Below are positions 13,175 through 23,230 of a stretch of DNA of 64,000 nt, one piece after another. Origin of the DNA: Solea solea (Eukaryota > Chordata > Actinopteri > Pleuronectiformes > Soleidae); the NCBI RefSeq assembly GCF_958295425.1, contig NC_081143.1, positions 28,816,578 to 28,880,577 on the forward strand, given 5' to 3'. A program made the translations under genes and the position numbers. How positions within the stretch are numbered: position 1 is the first letter of the stretch; the number at the start of each line of letters is the position of its first letter. The notes under the pieces are model-generated. The model searched no databases and was not told where the DNA came from. It saw only the letters and a program-made list of their open reading frames with translations.

Positions 13175-14218
13175 CTGTTTTGAGTCAGCAAAGCTATGTC
13201 TTTGAAGTCCTTCTCTCACTTTTAATCATTTAAGATTAAAATGCTTTAATGGGGAATCCTAACATCTCTCACAACACACACTCACCACTGGAACCCAACA
13301 AAGATGTTTTTAAGTAGCCCCTGGTAACTCAAAGTTATCACCCCGCTTCATATGTTTGTTACTGAAAAGGAGGTGGAAGGTGTTTGATGTAAAACTACAG
13401 ACATCTGATCTACTTTTAATTGGATGACCGTCAGTGAGCCAGCGGTTTGTTGGCGTCGCCAATTAAAAGACGATTTGGTCTCACAAGTGCAGAAGTTTGA
13501 CGCTGTTTTTCATTTTGGCATCCTCAGGTCTAAGGAACTAGTGGTCACCTACTTCTTCTGTGGTGAGGAGATTCCTTATCGCAGCATGATGAAGACCCAC
13601 TGCCTCACCCTGGGACACTTCAAGGAGCAGCTTAGCAAGAAAGGCAGCTACCGGTAAATATGATCCCACTCCACAGATGTGTTTATCAGGGCTGTTTGGA
13701 TGGGCTTGATGCTATAGGATGGCTATATATCTATGTACATTTAAACATATCTATGCTTAAATATCGCCATATTTCATGGCATAATATTACATGGATTAGC
13801 TGAAGGGGTTATTGATATGGAGATACTCTTGTGTGTGTTTGTCTGTTAGTGGTTGTCCTCCAAACACTAGTTAGGACATGTCACTCCCTCTGTCCCTCCG
13901 TCCACTCCTCACTAGACAAAGAAACCAACATTTTGATTGTGCATAAAACATTTTTATTTTTTTACCATGAGAGTTTTTCTTAAAATAGAGTTTTTTATAT
14001 GGTAAAGAAATCACAATATATGGCTTTGCTTTTGGTGTTCTAATACATCACACTTTATCGTAGTGTCTTTGTGTATCATATTGCCAGATTCTTGCCAATG
14101 CACGGCCCTAATGCATTTGTTATTCCACTTGTATATATGTTTGACTATTGAGTGGGAGTGTGAACAACTGGAGCCCAACAGTTGAAAAGGAACTGGGCAG
14201 ATCCTCTGTATTCATAGC

Positions 14219-14252
<34 letters not shown>

Positions 14253-16282
14253 AGAGAAGGGGGGAAGTTGAATTTCTTTCTCACATATGGTTCTGATTTC
14301 CATGGTAAGGCAGCTTCAATAAATGGCTTTGAAGCCTGGGCCATTTTATTTTGTGCACAAAGACCATTGCGAGGCCTCCACACTGTTGCATCAGACATAA
14401 AAAATCAAATACCGTGAGCACCGTCTTCTGTTAGCGACTGGTAACAGTGAACGCAGCAAAGATGTCTGCTGTCAATGTCAGATGACGTTCCTAAACACTT
14501 ACACGTCAAATAATAATAATAAAAAAGAAAGTTTAAGGCTTGACTGTACAGTGTTGTGCTGTGTTGCACAGGTTGTATACTGCTGAAAAGACAAAAAGTC
14601 TGAATGCCCATGACATCAGCATTAGGCTACAGCCACATGTGCTTGTTAGGCAAGAGCAGGAAGGCGGTCACTGCACCCCTGCTATCCCATAACTCTTCAG
14701 TGAGTGAGGGAGGGAGGGAGGGTGCATGAGGGGGTTTGGCTTCAATGGCAGCACAAAGTGTGGAGTTGGTTAATTTGGACATGGCAGTGGTGCAGCAGAG
14801 AACAGTATGCCGGGGCTCTGCCAGACGATATTGGTGCCAGATGTTGTGAAGAGAGAGAGAAAAATCCTGCCACATAAAACATGTTGCAGTGGAAAGACTC
14901 CCTCGGCCTCGCTCTCTCAAACAAAGTGATGACTTTGAACTATTTGTGTAAAAATGTAGATTTTTGAAGACAAAAAAAAAACAACCTAGCCAGTTAAATT
15001 TAGCAGGATTGTGCTTTCATTGGGTTTCTGCTAATGAAGATGAAAAGGCAAAAATATCCTGCCCAACAAAGCTCAGACAACAAGACAGGAAATGTTTGCT
15101 AAAATGATATATCATTACACAAAGCCAGCACTCCTGCGTCACATCGCTGCACACTTGAGTACAAAGTCCTTACAGCTGCGGTAACACAGCCTCCGCCTCC
15201 TTCGTTTTGCGAGTCATTACAATCAACATGGTAAATAAAACAGTATATGCACATTTTTACATGTGTTGTCTGAACGATAAAAAGCAACATTTTCCTCTTT
15301 TTTTCATTCTATACGCAGACACACATGGTCAAAATGAGGCATTTCTCCATTACAAAGCTTATCATTAAATCCCCTCCCGCTGATCTTTTGCTGGGTTGAA
15401 AGTAGAGAGGAGAAATCATTAGGAGCTCCAGGAGACTTCACAGTCACTGGGACTAAGCTAACCCTGGGAGTTATCTCTGCTTGAGAGAAGAAGAAGGAGA
15501 AGAAGGAGAAGAGTGGGCTAGCTAGGTGACCCGTGACCTCAAGGAGACTGTCTAAGCAGTCGCCACCCTCCTCCCCCTCCTCCTCCCTCCTCCCCCTCGC
15601 AGGGTAAAGCCCCTCAGGCTCGGCCCACATCCCAGCAGATCACACCCGGTCACCAAGCAAGTGACGGCCTCCGCTCTCCATCTACTTTCTTCTTTCCTCT
15701 GTTCTCGGCTGGTGATCAGAAAGCTGCTCAGGGAGCTTCTCTCACATCCGGCCATTAACACAAACACCGACACGGTGCATCTCTTACTTTGGTTCCCTCA
15801 AATTGATCCACGAGAGGAATTTTCTAAAAACTAAAGTTTACTGTTTTTAGCTGCCGACCACGGCGTTGCTAACAGTGAAGGAGAGGAAGGAATTAGAATG
15901 TCCGCCTGGTTCTCGCGTTCACATTCACATGCCAATCAAAATCAGAACTCTTACGCTAATGACATTTAAACTGGTGAAAGTCCCGTTATAAGCCGGGTTT
16001 AAACAGGTTTTCTGACCGTTGTGGATGTTTGAGCAGTGGAGTGTGGTCCTCGTCGCAGGCAGACTCTCAGGCACCTGTGTGACAGAAAGGCCCTTCATTT
16101 GACAGCCGGCCCAATTAGAAGCCACAGAGAGACACCGGGGGGTTGTGTGTGTATGTGTGTGTGGGGGGGGGGGTCTTAAGACAGCCTCTAATTAACCCTT
16201 CAACTTTAATAAGACCTTGCAGGACAGATAGGCATCTGTAGAATGGCCAGCACTCCAGATGAGCAATTGGTGGAGGAGACAA

Positions 16283-16333
<51 letters not shown>

Positions 16334-17150
16334 CTGTTTGTAGCAGCTTGAATTATTAGAGGGAGTGTTTAAACGGACGGTTCAGCTCTGTTTGTGCAGT
16401 GGTGTGATGTAGAGTCAGGCTCTGCCTTTGAAGGCTATGACTCAGTTGTTTTGAGCAGGATCCATTTCTGGATTTTTGTGTGTGTGTGTGTTGGATTTGG
16501 ACTAAAGGGTGCACAAGCAGGTCGATGTGTAGGTTCCTCAAAGTGGTTTGAAACACAAAGATAAAATATATGAGCTGCATTTGGTAGAAAGAGTTCACAT
16601 TAAGTTAATCAAGGTGAATTTCCATGATTGGAGCGACACACACACACAGACCTAGTGATTTGTTTTTGAAGTGCAACAAGAGCAGCCTGCAGTAAGAACT
16701 GTGAAGTCAAGAACAGTCATTGATTAATCGTAGAACAAAAAAAACATCTTATTATGATTTTAGCGTTTTGATGAGCCAAACTAGCGTCAGGAAGCCCCGC
16801 CCATTTGCAAGTCTTAAAAACAACATTTTTAAGGACAATGTTACAGTTATCGTAATAACATGATGAATCACAGTCATTTTGGTCAGGATGATGGTGATGG
16901 GAAATTTCCATGCTTACACGCTCAGGTCTTTAAGTTGGACTTTTGTTTTGTTGTTTTTTAAACATACGCCCACACTGAACACACTCTAATCACAGCCTGT
17001 TTCTCTTTGCTTCTCTTCTTCAGGTACTATTTCAAGAGGGAGAGTGATGAGTTTGAGTGCGGTGCCGTGTTTGAGGAGGTGTGGGAGGATGCCGCCGTGT
17101 TGCCCATGTATGAGGGCAAGGTCCTGGGCAAGGTGGAGAGGATGGACTAA
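2691..17150 (+). CDS. axin2: Axin2 (conductin), complete gene, ten coding exons
   Basis: Axin2 is the inducible scaffold of the cytoplasmic beta-catenin destruction complex. It binds APC, GSK3, CK1 and beta-catenin and acts as negative feedback on Wnt signalling. Exons join as 2691-3526, 5951-6091, 8779-8881, 10683-10823, 11699-12117, 12209-12358, 12469-12702, 12884-12988, 13528-13653 and 17024-17150. All introns are GT-AG and phases match throughout, giving 2382 nt or 793 residues (human 843). Visible parts: tankyrase motif R19-P-P-V-P-G24; RGS about 82-208; GSK3-binding helix about 372-405; beta-catenin-binding helix about 435-460; His-rich run 503-513; DIX about 711-793. The start ATG has a good context (gagccATGa), and the [19 protein letters not shown] stretch behind it is diagnostic of Axin2 rather than Axin1. 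No frameshift or missing key block was seen; the exon structure matches mammals. Confidence 0.97.
3527..5950 (+). other. axin2: axin2 intron after coding exon 1
   Basis: Mostly single-copy sequence. It contains TG repeats at about 4790-4815, purine-rich GA/GGAA stretches at about 4910-5010 and 5270-5450, an AAAG run near 5419-5440 and a dispersed-repeat fragment at about 5505-5790. Open frames here are low-complexity and not supported. Confidence 0.7.
5505..5790. repeat. dispersed repeat fragment (gatatcagtat family)
   Basis: The text is rich in GATATCA, CAGTATTGGACTGATATC and GAGTATCAGTATC words. A related stretch lies at about 50,325-50,460 in opposite orientation (GGATCAGTCTG, GGTCCAATACCC, GGATCGGATTGATC). 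The class is not known; boundaries are approximate. Confidence 0.4.
5951..6091 (+). CDS. axin2: axin2 coding exon 2
   Basis: Encodes residues 279-325 plus two bases of codon 326, including the highly conserved [15 protein letters not shown] and [11 protein letters not shown] segments. It is bounded by the acceptor cttttgcag (to 5950) and donor gtaagt (6092). Confidence 0.97.
6092..8778 (+). other. axin2: axin2 intron after coding exon 2
   Basis: Noncoding. Contains a run of 17 G at 7845-7861 and otherwise mostly unique sequence with scattered CTTTGAA-type words (for example 7081-7090 region). No gene, RNA or clear transposon was recognised. Confidence 0.7.
8779..8881 (+). CDS. axin2: axin2 coding exon 3
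   Basis: Encodes residues 326-360 ([20 protein letters not shown] followed by a short run to HFP). Acceptor ttacag ends at 8778 and donor gtaagt begins at 8882, phase 0. Confidence 0.97.
8882..10682 (+). other. axin2: axin2 intron after coding exon 3
   Basis: Contains GA- and CT-rich tracts (about 9530-9615 and 9845-9895), a GC-rich block at about 10,215-10,500 that holds a CTTTGAA word, and a (CA)n microsatellite at 10,601-10,643 close to the acceptor. Open frames on both strands at 10,019-10,514 are compositional and show no family likeness. Confidence 0.7.
10601..10643. repeat. (CA)n microsatellite
   Basis: Uninterrupted AC repeat of about 43 bp ending 40 bp before the coding exon 4 acceptor of axin2. 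Confidence 0.97.
10683..10823 (+). CDS. axin2: axin2 coding exon 4: GSK3-binding region
   Basis: Encodes residues 361-407. The amphipathic segment [18 protein letters not shown] with the following [10 protein letters not shown] corresponds to the GSK3-beta-binding helix of Axin proteins. Phase 0 on both sides. Confidence 0.97.
10824..11698 (+). other. axin2: axin2 intron after coding exon 4
   Basis: Short intron of 875 bp with a TG repeat at about 11,478-11,501. Nothing else recognisable. Confidence 0.75.
11699..12117 (+). CDS. axin2: axin2 coding exon 5: beta-catenin-binding and His-rich region
   Basis: Encodes residues 408-546 plus two bases of codon 547. The segment [20 protein letters not shown] (from about residue 435) is the beta-catenin-binding helix of the family, followed by the Ser/Pro-rich SPRSRSPD. 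A His-rich run lies at 503-513, then [20 protein letters not shown]. Donor gtgagt at 12,118. Confidence 0.97.
12209..12358 (+). CDS. axin2: axin2 coding exon 6
   Basis: Encodes residues 547-596 plus two bases of codon 597; the conserved block is [18 protein letters not shown]. Flanking introns are short (91 and 110 bp). Confidence 0.97.
12469..12702 (+). CDS. axin2: axin2 coding exon 7
   Basis: Encodes residues 597-674 plus two bases of codon 675. Contains a Gly/His-rich stretch and the conserved [20 protein letters not shown] block, ending in VSKPPKQR. Confidence 0.97.
12884..12988 (+). CDS. axin2: axin2 coding exon 8
   Basis: Encodes residues 675-709 plus two bases of codon 710; the most variable coding exon, anchored by LQRDRNHPA (human has QQRDRNHSA). 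The donor is gtacgg at 12,989; reading phase requires the cut after GA. Confidence 0.92.
12989..13527 (+). other. axin2: axin2 intron after coding exon 8
   Basis: 539-bp intron with a (GA)n run at about 13,145-13,174. Nothing else recognised. Confidence 0.75.
13528..13653 (+). CDS. axin2: axin2 coding exon 9: first half of DIX domain
   Basis: Encodes residues 710-751 plus two bases of codon 752: [18 protein letters not shown] through [14 protein letters not shown]. The DIX domain polymerises head-to-tail with itself and with Dishevelled. Confidence 0.98.
13690..14112. repeat. decayed dispersed repeat
   Basis: The text ('aaatatcgccatatttcatgg', then 'gtatcatattgccagattct' and 'tgccaatgcacggccctaa') resembles a fish repeat whose end reads 'atcgccagattcttgccaatacacagcccta'. 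This is recognition from memory; boundaries and class are uncertain. Confidence 0.4.
16285..16331. repeat. (CA)n microsatellite
   Basis: About 45 bp of CA dinucleotides in the last axin2 intron. Confidence 0.97.
17024..17150 (+). CDS. axin2: axin2 coding exon 10: end of DIX domain and stop
   Basis: Encodes residues 752-793 and the TAA at 17,148-17,150. It carries the conserved [15 protein letters not shown] and [16 protein letters not shown] blocks that end all Axin proteins. Confidence 0.98.
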
Positions 17151-18074
17151 AGCCACTTTGTTGCCAAACAACCGATGCCCTTCCTTGCCCAACCAAAAGC
17201 TAAACTGTCCCTACAAAAAAAAACTTGAGGAAGTGACTCTGACTATGTAATTAACACGAACACTCTGGACTCCCTTTATTTGTTTTATTGTTTGTTTTTT
17301 TTTTAATTCCTAATATTAAGCTAAACAGAGTTAATATATCCAGCACAAGAGGAGCGATTGAAGGAAGATGAGCCAATGAAGTATACCGAACCCAGAGGAG
17401 GAGCCTCACCTCCCTGACTTTCTCAACCAATCAGCCTTAGAAACACAAGGGAACGACGTGACAGACTTTTAAAGGCCAATATGAGGAGGAGGAGGATGAT
17501 GTTTGGAGGCCAGTGGGGGTGGGAGAGACCCTCACCTCTTCTTGAATATAACCACTGAAGATGTACATGACTGTTTTGTTGAGATGTGACGAGAGACTGA
17601 TGGTGCGCTCACACCGGCTTCCTGGCCGAGCACTGAAGACGCGGCGGCGGCGGCGCCACCCTGCTCTTAACTCCACACTCCAACATCGTCACAGAAATGT
17701 CCGTACGTGTGCATATACATACATGCAAATATGTATATATACATGTATTATATATAATAGATGCTTTTTGTCATGAGTTGAAAGTTTTTATTAAGTATTT
17801 ATTGAAAAACAACCCACGCCTTTCCCGTTTTTTTTTTTTTTTTACCCCCTTCCTAAAACTTCTCAAACCCTTTGTCCCTCCCCCTCCCTTATTTCAGCCA
17901 ATGGGCAAGCTGCTTTGAATGTTGGGAGAATACTGTGGTGATATTGTTTCGTGTGTGAATTTATGTTTTTTTTTTTTTTTACTTAACACAAAGGATGTGA
18001 CACTAGCCTAGCACCTCCCATAGCCTTGTAGCCCCATCTGACCCAAACTAACAACCTGAGCAGTGGTCCCGTCT

Positions 18075-18492
18075 GAGGCTACATCCATACGACTCTGTTT
18101 CACCCACTGTTCACGATACACTGCCATTTTAGAGCCTCAAAAACAGACTTTTGAAAACTCGGGGGCTGCGTTTCAGTCTGGACAGGCAAAAGTTGAGAAC
18201 TTTGGAAACACATTCACTGCCTGCTTCTTATCAGCCACGACTCAAGTATTGGCTGTGAAGGAAAAGCTTTGTCAACTACTTACTTACTTTTCACCATTGA
18301 TTCTTAATTAATATTGTTAATATTGTTCTCTGCGACTAAGCAAACAACTGCACAGGACAAACTCTTATTAACACCGGCATGTGCATGGCCTCTGTACCTG
18401 AACACGCCGTTTTATTATGGACACAGATCTTTTTTTATTTGAAAAACTCCGTTTTTTAATATTAAAACACAGTAAGTCATGGATGTAGCCTG
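18075..18492. mobile_element. MITE-like element in the axin2 3' UTR
   Basis: Perfect 13-bp terminal inverted repeats AGGCTACATCCAT (18,076-18,088) and ATGGATGTAGCCT (18,479-18,491) bound about 415 bp with no coding capacity. Inside, 'tttatttgaaaaactccgtt' and 'attatggacacagatc' match my memory of a fish dispersed family with the same 'gtggatgtagcct' ends; an end fragment recurs near 46,344-46,357. Target duplication is not clear. Confidence 0.65.
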
Positions 18493-19365
18493 AGACTTTC
18501 TCCCTCCTTTATCCTTATGGGCAATCCCAGTCTTAAATGCTGCTGATAGTTTGTAATGTTAAGTTTGTCACACTAGCGTTTCCTTGGCCCGTGTTTTTGT
18601 CCGTCTGTCAGTCCAGGGATGGAGCTCAATCTTTTCTTTTGTTGTGCCTTTGTTTGTGAACCAGGCATCGCACAGAGGTTTGGTTGTGGTTGTGTGTGTG
18701 TATGTGTAGTTACAGATATACACACACACACACCTGAAGCACAAGTTGTATGCTACAGTCTCATAATGGCAGTGTTTACAGCCCACGTGTTAAAATAACT
18801 CGTGCTCACAAGAAGCAGTTTGTGTCACTGAGAGTAACGGAAGTCCGCTAGTGTGTCAAAAACAAACATAAAAAACACAAAAAAAGGAAGAAAAAAAGTG
18901 AACAGTGAAGAATTATGGCTTTGATATCCTTTATGAATGTTGTTACAGTAACATCGTATAAAGCAGAGTTCCTGTATACATTGTAATTATGCATTCTGAA
19001 GTATGGATACTGAAACATGTGATGCACACACACAGAAACAAAACACACATCAAACACTATCGCTGGTGTTTAATGAGTTCAGCACCTGTGCCTACATGGA
19101 TGCCATACCATGTGCTACCCTGTTTCAGGGTTTTAATATATATCCCTTGATTCTCAGAAGGGTTTTATGTTGAAAAGATATTTTTATGCTTTTAATAATA
19201 TCCTGTAATCATGTTTTTTTGTTTTTACACCATGGCCTCTTTTTTTTGTTTGTTTTTGTTTTGTTTCATTCTATCTAAACTGTAAATTATACATTATATA
19301 AAGAGTTTCATTTAAAGATTTACATGGACCTATAATTATTGTAATTATTGAGAGATGTAGCCTTT

Positions 19366-19371
19366 ATTAAA
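19366..19371 (+). terminator. axin2: axin2 polyadenylation signal ATTAAA
   Basis: ATTAAA followed about 25 bp later by a TG-rich element (19,394-19,413), the usual arrangement of a vertebrate poly(A) site. It is 2.2 kb after the stop codon. Confidence 0.65.
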
Positions 19372-19391
19372 GTTTTATATTTTTCAAATGA

Positions 19392-19726
19392 ACACTGCTG
19401 TGTGTGTGTGTGTGGAATTGTCTGTATGAAGGTACAAAAACATGCGTGTCTTGTGTTAACATGATTGCACGTTACAGCCAGTTCATACTGAAACAACCCT
19501 CAGTAAAGGAAGATTAGAGAGTTAAGTCCACTTAAGGAAACCATAAAGGTTTCATATAAACATGTATGAGGGTTCATAGAGTTTAACAAATCTATAAATA
19601 CAAAGCTGAGTATGAGTTTTATTTAGCCGATCATATATCAAGCCTCACAGTGTCCTGGTGGCTTTTAGAATCGTATGTATAATATGAAATGTTAATGAGA
19701 GACCTTTAATGCATTTAATGCATAAT

Positions 19727-19764
<38 letters not shown>

Positions 19765-20030
19765 AGATTAAAAAATCTGTCATTGAATTTAATACAATAC
19801 ATTTAACACATTTTCTCTCATCTATGTTCTAAAGTTAAGTTTACTGTCAAGTTCCCATCAGCAATGAAAGGGTTACTGTCCTGTGTTTTAGTTTGGAGAG
19901 TGATGGGCACATTGACCAATCACGGTTTGATTTGAAGTGGGCGGGTCAAAAACAAAGCTCCTCGTCCTTCGCACGTCTAACTGCAGACCACGCCCCCCAG
20001 AGTGCTGCGCGAGGTTGAGAGCGCGGTGTT
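19392..20030. other. intergenic, axin2 downstream flank
   Basis: No gene seen. AT-rich, with a (TA)n run at about 19,725-19,765, then a GC-richer lead-in (about 19,930-20,030) to the hAT remnant. Confidence 0.7.
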
Positions 20031-20570
20031 GTGGCTAGCTTGATAGCATGGATAGCTTTGTCAAGGCGGCCTTTCACAGAAAAACTTCAAGTCATAAAAA
20101 ATGTTAGTCCAACTCCAGAAGTGGATTTAAAAGACAAGGTTCTGAAAGTGGAAAAACATTGTTATTCGTTGTTGACGCGCGCACAGCGTACCGGAAGCTG
20201 CACTTTGACTTCCGCCGGCTCAACATTGAAGTGACAGTCCTGGACTCAAAGTTTGTCCAACTTTGAGTCCAGGAGCCATCAGACCTGCTGCACTTTGTGA
20301 CACTTAACGAGCTGACTGAGAGCATGCCGCAGCTGTGTCCCCTCACCTGCTGCTGACCAGCCCCGTGTCCACCTCCCCCGTGGAGCGCTCTTACTCGGCT
20401 CTGAACGCCAGAACCAGTACTGGACAGGATCGCCTGGGAGCTTTGGTACTGATGTCCATAGAGAAAGGACTTCTTTTGGAGCTCAAGTCAAAGGACAAAC
20501 TTGACGACGCTGCCATCGCCCACTTCACAAGGAAAGACCGAGAATGGATGTGGTTTTCATGTAAGGTAGG
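20031..20570 (+). pseudogene. decayed, internally deleted hAT transposase (ZMYM1-like)
   Basis: The first part (from 20,031) reads RRPFTEKLQVIKN..SPTPEVDLKD, like the N-terminal lead-in of fish hAT transposases with a TTF-type zinc finger. The last part (about 20,341-20,565) reads HLLLTSPVSTSPVERSYSAL then TGQDRLGALVLMSIEKGLL, the hAT C-terminal dimerisation region. The catalytic middle is missing, frames shift and a stop interrupts around 20,264. The protein is dead. A 16-bp-arm hairpin lies inside (20,238-20,274). Terminal repeats were not identified. Assignment to hAT is firm for the C-terminal part and weaker for the N-terminal part. Confidence 0.75.
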
Positions 20571-21654
20571 TCTATGTTGTAATCCGCATCAAGGGCGTCA
20601 CTGTGTTTAGAAAAGTGCACGGACAATAACCAGAGCTTAAGTGTGCTTTGAAAAGTGCTGGCTTTTCATGACAATATGCTCTGCATTACAGTGTATTGAG
20701 TGGCTCTGACACTCCTATTAGGGAAAAGCTCAAAAAACACACATACACATACTAAAAACTGACAATGTGTGGAAGGATCCACTCGCGGGTCCTCTCCCCG
20801 GCCGCCGGTGGACTGTGCCGCGCGGCGAACGTGAGTCACGGCCGACACGCGCCGGCTGTGAGTCGCCGCGCGGGGGGCGGGGCGCACCGCACTTCATTGT
20901 ATCTTAAAAAATAGTCTTTGTATTACCAGCTTGTGCATTTGAAATTGTCTTGTAGTTTGAGGATGATCATGAATTTATTTGTTTATGTCTGGTTTGTTGT
21001 GCGCCGTGATTTCACAGCGCTGTCCATGGTGATGAAATGAGCCTCGGTGTCACGGGGTGACATCCTTTTATATTTCCAGATGTTGGCTATGTTTGCACTG
21101 AGTATGTTTATTTAATTTCAACTATGTAGCCATAATGGTCTCCAGTTTTATGAAGTTAATGTTGAGAATGTGATTGATGTTATGGTCTATTTGTTTACAT
21201 CCTTGTCGTCGTTAGTTACAGAATTACAGTTGTTTAACGCTTTCAATTCATCATACTGTTGCATTTTTCCGCGATGATTTATTTACTCGGCAGTGATGGC
21301 TGAGGTGAAGGCCCAGCTGTAGTGCTCACGGTTCAGTGTGTGAAGTTGCCTGTTATAGCTGAGTGACTCTCACCTTACCTTCCACTGCAAGTCTGTATCC
21401 TATGAATCTGTGACGTATGGAACCCGTTGTTAAAAACCATGAATTATTCCTCACAGTTAACTTAAATGTCCTCCTCAGTAATGAAGAAACAACATCCCAG
21501 TGCAGACAGAAGAAGGATTTTCACTTCACACAAGAACAAATGTCAGGAGTTTCAAAAGCAGCTGGCACAAAAACAACAAAATAAAGACATCACTAATTAA
21601 TGGTTAAAAAGGTTGAGTTTAGATTCAGTGTGAGCAGTTAATTCCCAGCGTAAA
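20571..21654. other. intergenic with GC-rich hairpin block
   Basis: No gene. About 20,775-20,890 is unusually GC- and CpG-rich and has 11-bp inverted arms (CCGCGCGGCGA 20,818-20,828 and its complement at 20,863-20,873); it may be the 3' end of the hAT remnant. The rest is plain AT-rich sequence. Confidence 0.6.
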
Positions 21655-21960
21655 CAGTAATTACTAAATGCTTGTAACCTTTTCATGCATTACAGTCCCT
21701 CTGTGGTTAAACATGCGGGGCTCTGTATTCAGCACTTAATGGGAGACATTAGGCATGGAAATAGGGGCATGGGCTAATTGGTCTTTTTAAAGAACAACAA
21801 GGACCAGCGCTATACTCTCTGACAGTCAACACGGTAATGAAGCACCCTGCATCCCCGATGCCATGTTTGCCTCAATTATCTGGCTTTATTTCAGCAGTGG
21901 GGGTGAAAATCATTGTGTGAGAGCGATGGTCTGCGTTCAGTCCCTCAATTCAAACTGTGG
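21655..21960. promoter_or_regulatory. candidate conserved noncoding element
   Basis: Non-repetitive stretch with many homeodomain-type TAAT words (taattact, ctaattgg, caattatctgg) and no tandem repeats, unlike its flanks. This is a guess based on texture only. Confidence 0.2.
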
Positions 21961-23230
21961 ACATGAAAAAAGAGAAAAAGCAGATGTCGCCGCACAAGAG
22001 AGGAGATAACGAAAGTCGTTACTGACACGTTCTCTTTTACCACTAAATGATTCTCTCTCTCTCTCTCTCTCGTCTGACTGTTGTTCCTCACACAGAAAAA
22101 CCACCAGTTCTCATCTATGAGATACTTCTTAAAGCTCCACTATGTGATATTTAGGACAGTTTAGTGGCAGACATTGAATATACTACTTATTAATGTGTGT
22201 GTACAAGAGTATAACTGTATTAAAAATAAAACCTGCTTGGTTTTTGTAGCCTTAGAATAAGCATTATAGAATATTTGTACTTTAGGCAAAGGGTTGGCTT
22301 TCCAGAGGGCTGCCTGTGTTCTCGATGTAAATGACCTCACGATGAAAATGACCACATTAATCTAATAAATGTACCAGAGACAATGGACGAGTGGAGGAAG
22401 TTGTTGTTTTAAGTGTTTAAAAATGTTCACTAAAGCTTCTTTCAAGCATCTTTGTAGCGACACGTGGGATTAGTGAAAGCACAACATGAACCCTGTTTTC
22501 ACGGCCTGTGATGTTTCTGTCATCAACGTAGCTTGAAATGGCAAAATTACAAAAGCTCTGGAAACAAAACAAGGAAGCAACAAGTGGATCGGGGTTAGCT
22601 CAGTGTCACATGCACAGTTTAATCCAGCTAAGGCCGTAGTCCGACTAAGATGATACAGTGATACAAATGAGATGGAGGACGGCTCTTGTGGTTGCTGTGT
22701 TGTCCAAAGAAAGACGTCCTTCTACGTCCAGGTCAAAGACGGTGAGGACATTTTGGTGCAGAAGTCTATCTCCAGTCTGACTAAGCACATACATGCAGGA
22801 GTAATTGGACTATGACTCACATTATCCAGGCATGTTAGTCCGACTAAGACTAGCTCCACTTAAGTGTTTACATGACATAAAGAAAACCAAAAATAATTGT
22901 CTTAGTCCGACTAAAGTCAGACTTTTAACAAGCATGTAAACACACTGAATGTTACAGTCTGTCTCAAGTTTAATATATATAATCATTAAAAATGATGAAT
23001 TAATGACGGCTAAGCTAATAACAGCCAGAGGATGAGTGTGCACTGATGCACTGAGCCTGTGTGCATCACCAGTGGGATGGAATTCTTACACACTGGAACT
23101 TTAAAGCACATTTCTGATTTCATATTTCTCACACCACTGTTTCCATCAAAGGCGCCGAGCGGCCAAACGTCCAACACATAATCAATGCGTTACATTCTCC
23201 CCTTAAACCTTCAAATCAAGCCCTTCATGG
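21961..23230. other. intergenic with dispersed repeat
   Basis: Contains (CT)n at about 22,051-22,071 and a dispersed repeat at about 22,620-22,960. No gene. Confidence 0.7.
22620..22960. repeat. dispersed repeat ('tagtccgactaa' family), copy 1
   Basis: The words TTAGTCCGACTAA and CATGTAAACAC recur within the copy, and a related stretch with 'cacattatctgg', 'gttagtccgag' and 'gtcagactaa' lies at about 33,700-33,850. Probably a nonautonomous DNA element; the class is not shown. Confidence 0.5.

Larger units (their letters stand above)
13654..17023 (+). other. axin2: axin2 intron after coding exon 9
   Basis: Largest coding intron (3.4 kb). It holds a dispersed-repeat remnant at about 13,690-14,112, (CA)n at 14,221-14,250 and 16,285-16,331, a TG/G run at about 16,145-16,172 and mostly unique AT-rich DNA elsewhere. 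No additional exon was recognised. Confidence 0.7.
17151..19390 (+). other. axin2: axin2 3' UTR (end approximate)
   Basis: The region follows the stop codon and ends about 20 nt after an ATTAAA signal, with a TG-rich downstream element at about 19,394-19,413. It contains several T and A runs, AU-rich words (for example tatttattga near 17,800), a transposon-like insertion (18,075-18,492) and TG/CA tracts at about 18,690-18,734. No earlier AATAAA was found, which favours this long UTR. Confidence 0.6.
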
